Source: Companilactobacillus keshanensis (GTDB lineage: Bacteria; Bacillota; Bacilli; Lactobacillales; Lactobacillaceae). Taken from it: DNA of 47,310 nucleotides. The stretch covers positions 1 through 47,310 of the forward strand of contig NZ_RHOS01000017.1 in the NCBI RefSeq assembly GCF_003946205.1, written 5' to 3'. The position numbers and the translations under genes were made by a program. Below, piece after piece: positions 34,853 to 42,691 of the stretch; positions within the stretch are counted from its first letter, which is position 1, and the number at the start of each line of letters is the position of its first letter. The notes under the pieces were generated by a model, which was not told the DNA's origin, made no database searches, and saw nothing but the letters and a program-made list of their open reading frames with translations.

Positions 34853-37480
34853 ATGCGAGAAGCTAAAAGAAATATTAAAAGAAAACACAGAAAATGGCCG
34901 TGGATAATACTGATATTGATCATTCTTATTTTAAGTGGAATCGGAACATTCTGGATGAAGTATGGTTATGATATCAAAGGCGCTATTGCTGATGGTTATT
35001 CATACAGTGAAGGGCTGACGAAGAGCGATTTTCGTCCTAAAAATTCTACCGTTATATACGATCGTAACGGAAAGGTCTTAAAGAAACTGTCACAATCAAG
35101 TTCCAATTATGTTCCGATAAATAAAATCAATCCTAAGATCACTAAAGGATTGGTAAAAGTTGAAGATCAGAGATTCTATATTCATCATGGGGTTGATGTT
35201 TATGCTATCATTCGTTCAATCGGAGCAAGAATTTTGCATCGTAGGATCGAAGGTGGATCAACCTTGACGCAGCAACTGGTTAAAAATGTTGTTCTAAAAG
35301 ATCAGTCGCAAACCGTTGATCGTAAGTTAAAAGAAATGGTCATTGCTCAACAGTTAGAGAAGAAATTTACTAAAAAGCAGATTCTAGAATTCTATATCAA
35401 TGATGTTTATATGGGACACGGTTCATACGGATTTAGCAGTGCGGCTGAATACTACTTTTCAAAGAATCAAAATGAATTATCAATTGATAAATTAGCGATG
35501 TTAGTTGGTATTCCAAATAATCCAGCTTACTATGATCCAGTCAGCTATCCGCAACGCTCATTTAAGCGTAGAAACATGGTACTATACATTTTCTATAAGA
35601 ATAAATTGATCAGTCATAACGCCTATTTGACAGCCAGAAACCGTCCATTAGGATTGAAGATCAACGAACATAAATTTGATAACGATGTTTCTAATAATTA
35701 TGCGTTGAGCTATGCCGTCAACAATGCCGCCGAAGAGCTTATGAAGTCCTCTGGCTTTATGATGAAATACAAATTCAGCAGTGATAAAGAAATGAGTCAG
35801 TACTACACTAGATATCAACAAGAATTTGAACGTGCTCGTGGTGAGTTGTTGGAAGGGGGATATAGTATCCATACGACTATTGACATGGATGTTCAGAATA
35901 AAATTGAGAGTATCGTTTCTGATACTTATAAGTCATATACTGGTCGAGACGTACATGGAAAACTAGCACCACAAGTGTCTAGTACGATTGTTGATAATCA
36001 AACTGGAGATGTTTTAGCGATTATTGGTGGTAGAACAACTGATGGTGACCAAGTCAACCGTGCTATTACTGGTTATCGTCAACCAGGTTCTGCTTCAAAA
36101 CCAATTACAGCATATGGCCCGGCTTTCGAGCGTGGTTATTTGCCACAAAGTACTGTAATTGATTCGGCTATTGCCGGTAGAAAAAATTGGTATAGTGGTT
36201 ATAAAGGAAAGACAACAATTCGTGATGCTTTGGCAAATTCAATTAATACTGTTGCTTATAAATTAGCCTTGGAAGACAGTAAACATTTGTACTACAACAA
36301 TTTGATCAAGATGGACTTTGCAAGATTAGCACCAGAAGATGATAATCCGATCATTGCCATTGGTGGTTTCCAAAATGGTGTAACGACTACTGAGATGGCT
36401 TCAGCTTATAGTTCATTTTCTAGAGGCGGTAAATTTATAGCTCCAAGTAATTTGAGTAGTATCTATGACAATGCTAATGAACGATATATTTATCAAAATA
36501 CCCACCTTAAGAAGTCGATCTATACTAGGGATGCCAGTTATATGACATTGAATACCATGCAATCAGTAATTACTGATGGTTCAGGTAAAAATGCAAAATT
36601 GGACAATTATGATTTCACAGCCGGAAAGACAGGTACAACTGACGACAGTAAGGATTCATATTTTGTAGGAATGACTCCAAAATTTACGATTGCTAATTGG
36701 ACTGGTAATGATATGCCATCAACTTTGACAACTGCTGAAGAAAATCTTTCGATGCAGGCCTTTAAAGCGGAAGGTGAGTACTTGGTCGATTCACTTAAAG
36801 AAAAGAATAAAGATTTTAAGAAGCCAAGTACGATCACAGTCAATGGCGATAAATTATCAGTTCAAACTAAGAATAAGAAGCCATCTATCCAAGATATTAT
36901 TGATACAGATTTTTCTAAATATAATTCAGAACAGACAAATAAAAATTCTGAACGTTTAGCTAACTTGGATTACCGTATTATTTATCATTTAACTAAAAAG
37001 GAAGAATATTCTCGCGAACGCAAGGTTGAAAAGGCAATCGAGAAGTATAAAGAGTCTCCGATCATTAAACAATCTCAATACAATAAAAAATTGGATCAAC
37101 TACAAAAAATTCGTTATTTGAATGCTAATGTTAAACGTCAAAACGCTAAGAGTGACTTTAACAACCAGATTCTTGATTTGCAAAAGGATCTTAATATGAG
37201 TCAAGCTATGTTCCAAACTTCAAAAGATAATAAGAAAATTGCCGAATATAATCAAGAAAAAGAGCAAATCGAGTCCGAACGAGCTGCAAAACGTAAAACT
37301 AAAGTAAGTGACTTGATGCCACAATATAATTCTCAACTGCAAAAAGTTAAAGATGCATACAATAATGATGATTCTGACAAGGAAAATCAAAAGCAAAAGC
37401 TTGTTGATATTATGAATGAAATCAGAAGTTATGGTGGAAATGTTCCAGATGTTAAAATAAACACTAATAGTAGCAATTAA
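34853..37480 (+). CDS. Class A penicillin-binding protein (PBP1A family)
   Basis: Bifunctional peptidoglycan synthase anchored in the membrane, polymerising glycan strands and cross-linking peptides outside the cell. Of 875 residues, about 14-36 is the signal anchor. The GT51 glycosyltransferase has catalytic E104 in EDQRFYIHHG, GGSTLTQQLVKN and RKLKEMVIAQQLEKKFTKKQILEFYIN-type motifs. The transpeptidase has S413-A-S-K416, S463-I-N465 and K592-T-G. Beyond the transpeptidase, roughly residues 690-875 are a Lys/Gln/Asn/Glu-rich, probably coiled-coil extension with few family parallels. It is encoded 8 bases after the YkuD-like gene and is followed by a zinc-ribbon gene. Which PBP1 paralogue it is (pbpA/ponA) is not decided. 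Confidence 0.93.
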   Translation: MREAKRNIKRKHRKWPWIILILIILILSGIGTFWMKYGYDIKGAIADGYSYSEGLTKSDFRPKNSTVIYDRNGKVLKKLSQSSSNYVPINKINPKITKGLVKVEDQRFYIHHGVDVYAIIRSIGARILHRRIEGGSTLTQQLVKNVVLKDQSQTVDRKLKEMVIAQQLEKKFTKKQILEFYINDVYMGHGSYGFSSAAEYYFSKNQNELSIDKLAMLVGIPNNPAYYDPVSYPQRSFKRRNMVLYIFYKNKLISHNAYLTARNRPLGLKINEHKFDNDVSNNYALSYAVNNAAEELMKSSGFMMKYKFSSDKEMSQYYTRYQQEFERARGELLEGGYSIHTTIDMDVQNKIESIVSDTYKSYTGRDVHGKLAPQVSSTIVDNQTGDVLAIIGGRTTDGDQVNRAITGYRQPGSASKPITAYGPAFERGYLPQSTVIDSAIAGRKNWYSGYKGKTTIRDALANSINTVAYKLALEDSKHLYYNNLIKMDFARLAPEDDNPIIAIGGFQNGVTTTEMASAYSSFSRGGKFIAPSNLSSIYDNANERYIYQNTHLKKSIYTRDASYMTLNTMQSVITDGSGKNAKLDNYDFTAGKTGTTDDSKDSYFVGMTPKFTIANWTGNDMPSTLTTAEENLSMQAFKAEGEYLVDSLKEKNKDFKKPSTITVNGDKLSVQTKNKKPSIQDIIDTDFSKYNSEQTNKNSERLANLDYRIIYHLTKKEEYSRERKVEKAIEKYKESPIIKQSQYNKKLDQLQKIRYLNANVKRQNAKSDFNNQILDLQKDLNMSQAMFQTSKDNKKIAEYNQEKEQIESERAAKRKTKVSDLMPQYNSQLQKVKDAYNNDDSDKENQKQKLVDIMNEIRSYGGNVPDVKINTNSSN

Positions 37481-37547
37481 TAGGTTGTCATGAGGTACGC
37501 AATCTATTAACATCTAAGTAGAATAATTAATGGGGGGGTTAAGGACA

Positions 37548-37802
37548 ATGAGCTTAGCAGATAAAGTTTCTGAAGGTAAAATGTTATTGTTCAAGTGCAG
37601 TCAGTGCAATCATCCAGCCATGCTGATCCTTAAGAAAAAAGAACTGGGAACTAATCCAGACAACTCTGTTAAATATGAAATTACGATGCAGTGTCCACGT
37701 TGTCGCAATAAGGATGGATTTACCTTGAATGATGGTAAAATTGATGTTGCATCTAAATCTGAAAAAACAGATAAAGTTCCTAATTTGGATCGAGTATTGT
37801 AG
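37548..37802 (+). CDS. Small zinc-ribbon protein of unknown function
   Basis: An 84-residue soluble protein. The frame extends to an ATG at 37530, but the G-run (37532-37538) is a ribosome binding site for the ATG at 37548 (MSLADKVSEGKMLLFKCSQC). Two CxxC knuckles, FKCSQC and QCPRCRNKDGF, 28 residues apart, should bind one zinc ion, as in ribosomal or transcription-associated zinc ribbons. The tail (about 60-84) is polar and flexible. Its function is not known. It lies 67 bases after the PBP1A gene and may share that transcript; a weak terminator follows. Confidence 0.75.
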   Translation: MSLADKVSEGKMLLFKCSQCNHPAMLILKKKELGTNPDNSVKYEITMQCPRCRNKDGFTLNDGKIDVASKSEKTDKVPNLDRVL

Positions 37803-37849
37803 ATGATTGTATTTTCATGATTCATTGATAGGCAGAGAAAACAGATATT

Positions 37850-37878
37850 ACTTGATTTTTTTCAAGTTTTTATCTTTT
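37850..37878 (+). terminator. Weak terminator after the zinc-ribbon gene
   Basis: Stem ACTTGA (37850-37855) and TCAAGT (37862-37867) followed by TTTTATCTTTTTT. The 6-bp stem is short. The remaining gap to 38025 is AT-rich; no convincing promoter or operator for the regulator was found in it. Confidence 0.5.
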
Positions 37879-38025
37879 TTCTCTTTTTTATTTTGAAAGA
37901 ATAAATTTACTTTCAGATTATGTTAAAGAACTAAAAAACTATCTAAATAGAGTATTCTTGAGTTAAGATGTTTTTTAGATGTGAATACAAGTTGAAGTTA
38001 TTACTATAATTAGGAGTGAGAAAAA

Positions 38026-38763
38026 GTGATGGATAATAGTGCACAACCCAAATTGGCTAGTGATTATGCATACCAGACTCTATACAATAAAATTGTATCT
38101 TTAGAGTTATCTCCAGGAGAAAGTATTAGTCCCGTTCAATTGTCCAAAGAGTTAGGTATCAGTAGAACTCCAATACAGAAAGCCAGTGCAAAATTAGCTG
38201 AGGATGGACTATTAGAAGTTTTACCACAACGAGGATCCTACGTATCCCAAATAAATATTGATCGAATTTATGAGTCATTTTATATGCGTAACTTAGTTGA
38301 ACAAGCTGCAGTTATTAAGATTTGTGATTTTGATGATCGCAAAGATGTTTGTATGCAATTAGAACAAAATATTTATAATCAAAAGAAAGTTTTAGAAAGA
38401 GAATTATACGAAGAATCTTTTGAAATTGATGAACAATTTCATCACATAATTTATAAAGCAGCAAATATGTTATACATTGAAAAGGCTCTGGCACAAATTT
38501 CAGCCGATCAAAATCGTCTGAGAAAATTAAAAGTTTTATCTAATATGCGGGCCGATCCGACACTTCAAGAACACAATAATATTTTGGAATCTATTCGAGG
38601 GGGAAAAGCAGAAGAGGCGGCGCTAAATATCTATAAACATATTTCTAAGTTTGCTGGAGATACAATTGCAATTCATGACAAATATCCTGAATATTTTTCT
38701 AATTGGAAAAATGCAGAAATTAAAAATTTAAAACTAAAAAAACAAAGCTTCTTTAGTTTCTAA
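38026..38763 (+). CDS. GntR-family regulator, FadR (FCD) subfamily
   Basis: A 245-residue repressor or activator of the adjoining uronate/hexonate genes, by context. It has an N-terminal winged helix (about 12-75, LSPGESISPVQLSKELGISRTPIQKASAKLAEDGLLEVLPQRGSYVSQ in pieces) and an all-helical FCD ligand-binding domain (about 85-230). The latter's histidines in DEQFHHIIYKAA and EHNNILESI are typical of metal-dependent effector pockets that bind acidic sugars or other carboxylates. UxuR/ExuR-type regulators belong here. The start may be GTG at 38026, better spaced from TAGGAG, or the next codon ATG at 38029. It is separated from uxuB by a terminator, so it is transcribed alone; the perfect palindrome at 38860-38877 is its likely target. 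Confidence 0.85.
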   Translation: MMDNSAQPKLASDYAYQTLYNKIVSLELSPGESISPVQLSKELGISRTPIQKASAKLAEDGLLEVLPQRGSYVSQINIDRIYESFYMRNLVEQAAVIKICDFDDRKDVCMQLEQNIYNQKKVLERELYEESFEIDEQFHHIIYKAANMLYIEKALAQISADQNRLRKLKVLSNMRADPTLQEHNNILESIRGGKAEEAALNIYKHISKFAGDTIAIHDKYPEYFSNWKNAEIKNLKLKKQSFFSF

Positions 38764-38769
38764 CATAAT

Positions 38770-38811
38770 CCTTCAAAGGTTTATCAATAACCCTTGAAGG
38801 GTTATTTTTTT
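38770..38811 (+). terminator. Terminator after the GntR regulator gene
   Basis: CCTTCAA (38770-38776) pairs with TTGAAGG (38794-38800), with inner GGTT/AACC, followed by a long T-run. An alternative smaller hairpin, AACCCTT-G-AAGGGTT, overlaps it. Confidence 0.82.
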
Positions 38812-38818
38812 ATCTCTA

Positions 38819-38847
38819 TTGACAGCGCTTACAAATGATGCTAAATT
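38819..38847 (+). promoter_or_regulatory. Promoter of the uxuB-uxuA-dehydrogenase-transporter operon
   Basis: Perfect -35 TTGACA (38819-38824), 17-bp spacer ending in TGC (extended -10) and -10 TAAATT (38842-38847). It is flanked by a cre site at the -35 and an 18-bp palindrome starting 12 bases after the -10. Confidence 0.7.
38820..38833 (+). promoter_or_regulatory. Catabolite-response element (cre)
   Basis: TGACAGCGCTTACA matches the cre consensus TGWAANCGNTNWCA with one mismatch. It overlaps the -35 box of the uxuB promoter, so CcpA bound in the presence of preferred sugars would block transcription. Confidence 0.75.
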
Positions 38848-38859
38848 AGCTTTATCGAA

Positions 38860-38877
38860 ATACTAGCATGCTAGTAT
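38860..38877. promoter_or_regulatory. 18-bp perfect palindrome, probable operator of the GntR regulator
   Basis: ATACTAGCATGCTAGTAT is its own complement. It lies between the -10 box and the ribosome binding site of uxuB, over the transcription start, where a dimeric repressor would block initiation. Assigning it to the neighbouring FadR-type regulator is an inference. Confidence 0.7.
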
Positions 38878-38907
38878 GTTAAAGAATTCAAACAGGAGAT
38901 GAATTTC

Positions 38908-40524
38908 ATGGTTAGCATTAAAGACAACTATTTAAATAACGCCAGTCAATTTACAACTAGTGATATTACAATTCCCAAATATGATTTCAAAACAGTTAAG
39001 GAGAAAACAAAGACTGATCCAGTTTGGATTCACTTTGGTGGAGGTAATTTATTTAGATGTTTCCATGCAAAAATTGCTCACGATTTATTAAACAGTGGAG
39101 ATATGGAAAGTGGAATAGTTGTTGCAGAAACATATGACGATCAAGTTATCGAAAATATTTATCATCCCTATGACAATCAGATGCTACAAGTAATTATGAA
39201 AAGTGATGGTAGCTATCAAAAAAATTTACTTGCAAGTGTGGCTGACAGTATTTACTACAACCATGCCAATCCAGCCGGTTGGGGAGAATTAAAAAAAATT
39301 TTTGAAAATCCTAAATTGCAATTCGTTACCCTATCGATCACTGAAAAAGGATATGTCTTAACAGATATGAATGGAGATCTTACAAAAAGCGCTCAAAAAG
39401 ATATTGCTGGTAATCCAGATGAAGCAACAACCAACATGGGTGCTATTGCAAGATTGCTTTTGGCTCGTTATAAAGCTGGAAAATATCCTATCGCTATGGT
39501 CAGCACAGATAATTTTTCTGAGAACGGAAAACGCTTTGAAAAGGAAATTTTAACTATTGCTCAAGGTTGGATAGATAACGGTTCAGTTACATCTGATTTT
39601 GTAGTGTATTTGAAGGATGAAAACAAGGTTAGTTTTCCTTGGTCAATGATCGATAGGATTACTCCTAATCCTTCAGAAAAAGTATCTCAAATATTAGAAG
39701 ATCAGGGATTTGACGATGTAAAAATCACTCACACACAAAAACATACAAATATAGCACCATTTGGTAATACTGAAGAAACTCATTATTTAGTAATCGAAGA
39801 TAATTTTCCAAATGGACGTCCCAAATTAGAAAATGCAGGCGTAATCATGACAGATAGAGAAACCGTTAATGATGCTGATCAAATGAAAGTTACCGCTTGC
39901 CTTAATCCTTTACATACTTCATTAGCAATTTTTGGATGTTTGTTAGGTTACGAATCCATCGCCGATGAAATGACTAATCCCGATTTAGTTAAGTTGATTA
40001 AAGGACTTGGATTTGATGAAGATCTTCCTGTTGTTAAGGATCCTAAAATAATCGATCCAAACAATTTCATCAATGAATTAATTAAAAAACGTTTACCTAA
40101 TAAAAATATTCCTGATACACCACAAAGAATTGCTAGTGATACTTCTCAAAAAATCCCAATTCGCTATGGTGTGACAATTCAACATTATTTAGATGATAAA
40201 AACCTCAATGTAGTAGATTTGAAATTTATTCCATTTATATTAGCTGGATGGTGTAGATATATTTTGGCTGTTGATGATATGGGTAATGAGTTTACATTGA
40301 GCCCAGATCCATTACATGACTATGTTGAAGAAATTATGAAACCTATTAAATTAGGAACACAGGATGAAGAATTGATTCATACAACTTTTAAAAAGTTACT
40401 TAATAATAAGCAAATATTTGCTCATGATTTATATGAAATAGGTTTAGCAGACAAGGTTGAAGCTTATTTTAAAGAGCTTGTTAGGGGTAAAGGGGCTATT
40501 GCAGAAGCCTTAGCTAAATTATAG
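38908..40524 (+). CDS. uxuB: Fructuronate reductase / D-mannonate oxidoreductase
   Basis: Interconverts D-fructuronate and D-mannonate with NAD(H) in the cytoplasm. The frame opens at ATG 38899, but AGGAG ends directly against that codon; the ATG at 38908 is spaced 9 bases and gives 538 residues (MVSIKDNYLNN). It is a long-chain polyol/mannitol dehydrogenase: the nucleotide-binding segment IHFGGGNLFRCFHAKIAHDLL (about 41-61), VVAETYDD, STDNFSENG and the catalytic-region PFGNTEETHYLVIED with KVTACLNPLHTSLAIFG (the conserved K-x-x-x-x-N-x-x-H). Mannitol or tagaturonate activity (UxaB) is possible within the family, but the uxuA gene 18 bases downstream fixes the pathway as mannonate. First gene of the operon. 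Confidence 0.88.
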   Translation: MVSIKDNYLNNASQFTTSDITIPKYDFKTVKEKTKTDPVWIHFGGGNLFRCFHAKIAHDLLNSGDMESGIVVAETYDDQVIENIYHPYDNQMLQVIMKSDGSYQKNLLASVADSIYYNHANPAGWGELKKIFENPKLQFVTLSITEKGYVLTDMNGDLTKSAQKDIAGNPDEATTNMGAIARLLLARYKAGKYPIAMVSTDNFSENGKRFEKEILTIAQGWIDNGSVTSDFVVYLKDENKVSFPWSMIDRITPNPSEKVSQILEDQGFDDVKITHTQKHTNIAPFGNTEETHYLVIEDNFPNGRPKLENAGVIMTDRETVNDADQMKVTACLNPLHTSLAIFGCLLGYESIADEMTNPDLVKLIKGLGFDEDLPVVKDPKIIDPNNFINELIKKRLPNKNIPDTPQRIASDTSQKIPIRYGVTIQHYLDDKNLNVVDLKFIPFILAGWCRYILAVDDMGNEFTLSPDPLHDYVEEIMKPIKLGTQDEELIHTTFKKLLNNKQIFAHDLYEIGLADKVEAYFKELVRGKGAIAEALAKL

Positions 40525-40542
40525 AAGGGATTTTTAAACATT

Positions 40543-41607
40543 ATGGAAATGGGATTTAGATGGTTTGGATCTGATGATGATCCAATCAAATTACAACAGA
40601 TAAAGCAGATTCCCGGAATGACACAAATTGTTGGGGCACTTTTCGATGTTCCCGTTGGGGAAGTTTGGCCTAAAGAGAAAATTTCTAAATTGAAAAAAGA
40701 AATTAATGACGCCGGTTTGAAAATGGACGTAATTGAATCAGTCAATATTCATGATGACATTAAAATTGGGAAACCTAGTCGTGATAAATATATTGAAAAC
40801 TACAAAGAGACGATCCGAAACTTATCCGAATATGGAGTTAAAGTTATTTGTTATAACTTTATGCCAGTTTTTGATTGGTTGAGAACCGATCTGCAGTTTG
40901 ATTTACAGGATGGGTCTAATGTTATGTCTTTTGAATTAGACAAGTTGGCGGATGACCCACAAGAGATGATTGATCGAGTAGAAAGCAATTCTAAAGGATA
41001 TTCATTGCCTGGTTGGGAACCTGAAAGATTAAGTAAGATTAAACGATTATTTGATGCTTATAAAGATGTTAACGAACAAAAATTAACTGATAATTTGAAA
41101 TATTTTTTGGATGAAATAATTCCAGTTTGTGAAGAATGTGATGTGAGGATGGCCATGCATCCAGATGATCCTCCAATGCCATTATTTGGGCTTCCAAGAA
41201 TTTATAAAAATCGTGAAGATATGGTAGAAATTGAAGAATTACATGAATCTAAATACAATGGTTTCACGATTTGTACAGGAAGTTTGGGTGAGAATCCAGA
41301 TAATGATGTACCAGCAATTGTTAGGGAATTTGTAAAAAAAGACAGAGCACCGTTTATTCATACTAGAAATATTAAATTTACTGGTAAAACTGATTTTCAC
41401 GAATCAGCCCATTTATCAAGTGAAGGTTCATTAGATATGTATGAAATTATGAAGGCCATGTATGACAGTGATTTTGAAGGTTATGTCCGCCCAGATCATG
41501 GTAGGAATATTTGGAATGAATCAGGCCGACCTGGATATGGTCTTTATGATCGAGCTCTGGGAGCAACGTATTTAAATGGTTTATGGGAAGCAATCAATAA
41601 AGCTTAA
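40543..41607 (+). CDS. uxuA: Mannonate dehydratase
   Basis: Dehydrates D-mannonate to 2-keto-3-deoxygluconate in the cytoplasm using a divalent metal. The 354-residue TIM-barrel protein begins MEMGFRWFGSDDDPIKLQQIKQIPG and shows GALFDVPVGEVWP, IKIGKPSRD-type IESVNIHDDIKIGKPSRD, MAMHPDDPP (metal-binding His/Asp, about 204-212), FCTGS-like FTICTGSLGE, HTRNIKF and the C-terminal RPDHGRNIWNE. Length matches Gram-positive UxuA. It is 18 bases after uxuB and 21 bases before the dehydrogenase. kdgK and kdgA, needed next, are not in the cluster. Confidence 0.95.
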   Translation: MEMGFRWFGSDDDPIKLQQIKQIPGMTQIVGALFDVPVGEVWPKEKISKLKKEINDAGLKMDVIESVNIHDDIKIGKPSRDKYIENYKETIRNLSEYGVKVICYNFMPVFDWLRTDLQFDLQDGSNVMSFELDKLADDPQEMIDRVESNSKGYSLPGWEPERLSKIKRLFDAYKDVNEQKLTDNLKYFLDEIIPVCEECDVRMAMHPDDPPMPLFGLPRIYKNREDMVEIEELHESKYNGFTICTGSLGENPDNDVPAIVREFVKKDRAPFIHTRNIKFTGKTDFHESAHLSSEGSLDMYEIMKAMYDSDFEGYVRPDHGRNIWNESGRPGYGLYDRALGATYLNGLWEAINKA

Positions 41608-41628
41608 TTACGGAAGGGAGTTTTAAAA

Positions 41629-42648
41629 ATGTTAGCAGCTCGTGTATATGGAAAAGAAGATTTAAGGATCGTAGATGTTCCAAAACCGGAAATTGAAAAT
41701 TCTAAAGAAGTAATCGTTAAAGTTAAGGCTGTAGGTATCTGTGGTAGTGACAATCACCTTTATCATGGTGAAAATCCTTTTGCTACTTTGCCAAGAGTTA
41801 TGGGACATGAATTTGTTGGTGAGATAGATTCAGTTTCTGATGATGTCAAAGAAGTGATTGTTGGAGATCATGTAGTAGTTGAGCCAATTGCGTATTGCGG
41901 AAAATGCTATGCCTGTCGTCATGGGATGCCTAATGTATGCAAAAACTTGGTAGTATCAGGTGTTCATATTGACGGTGGTATGCAGGAATATGTAAGAATT
42001 CCATTAAAACAGGTTCATAAGATAGATAGTAATGTTCCGTGGACAACTGCAGTTTTGTCTGAACCTTATACAATTGCTGGAAATTCAACAACTAGGGCTG
42101 AAGTCGGCTTAGGAAAGACAGTTTTAATTCAAGGTGGAGGAACAATTGGTCAATTGATTTTACGTGTAGCCAAGGCTAAAGGTGCCAAAGTTATGTTAAC
42201 TGATGTTTTGGAATCAAAACTAGAATTTGCTAAACATAACGGTGCTGATGAAGTGGTTGATGTTACTAAGGAAAATCTTAAAGATCGTGTTACAGAATGG
42301 ACTAATGGTGAAATGGCTAATGTTGTTATCGATGCCGTAGGTGCACCAAAGACATTTGAAGCATGCTTAGACCTAACTTCAGTGGCTGGAAGAATTGTTC
42401 CATTAGGTATGTCAGAAGAATTTTCTAATATTCCTCAAAAACCAATTATGCAGAAACAATTAACTATCTGTGGTTCAAGATTACAGGCTTATCAATTTGC
42501 TCCAATCATCAAGTCAATTGAATCAGGTTTGTTAGATGATGATGGAATAGTTAACCAAAAATTCAATATTAAAGATACTCAAAAAGCATTTGATCTGATG
42601 AATGAACATCCAGAACAAGCTCGTAAAATTGTATTGACCTTTGATTAA
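41629..42648 (+). CDS. Zinc-dependent sugar-acid/polyol dehydrogenase (L-gulonate 5-dehydrogenase-like)
   Basis: A 339-residue medium-chain dehydrogenase. Catalytic zinc ligands are C38 (GICGSD) and H60-E61 (MGHEF); four structural zinc cysteines lie at C90, C93, C96 and C104. The NAD site is VLIQGGGTIGQLI (about 163-175), and the acidic residue in MLTDVLESK suggests NAD rather than NADP. Family members are sorbitol, threonine, idonate, galactonate (LgoD/YjjN) and L-gulonate 5-dehydrogenases. Since UxuB uses D-fructuronate and UxuA D-mannonate, oxidation of L-gulonate at C5 to D-fructuronate would feed straight into this operon. L-galactonate would give tagaturonate, for which no enzyme is present here. 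The substrate call is an inference. Confidence 0.8.
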   Translation: MLAARVYGKEDLRIVDVPKPEIENSKEVIVKVKAVGICGSDNHLYHGENPFATLPRVMGHEFVGEIDSVSDDVKEVIVGDHVVVEPIAYCGKCYACRHGMPNVCKNLVVSGVHIDGGMQEYVRIPLKQVHKIDSNVPWTTAVLSEPYTIAGNSTTRAEVGLGKTVLIQGGGTIGQLILRVAKAKGAKVMLTDVLESKLEFAKHNGADEVVDVTKENLKDRVTEWTNGEMANVVIDAVGAPKTFEACLDLTSVAGRIVPLGMSEEFSNIPQKPIMQKQLTICGSRLQAYQFAPIIKSIESGLLDDDGIVNQKFNIKDTQKAFDLMNEHPEQARKIVLTFD

Positions 42649-42691
42649 AATTTAATGGATCTAACCTTTATGGAAGCTGGTGAACTAAGTA

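Noticed and set aside
37530-37547. ATG at 37530 as start of the zinc-ribbon gene
   Set aside because: The G-run follows rather than precedes this codon; it fits the ATG at 37548.
38899-38907. ATG at 38899 as start of uxuB
   Set aside because: AGGAG ends directly against this ATG, leaving no spacing; the ATG at 38908 is well spaced.
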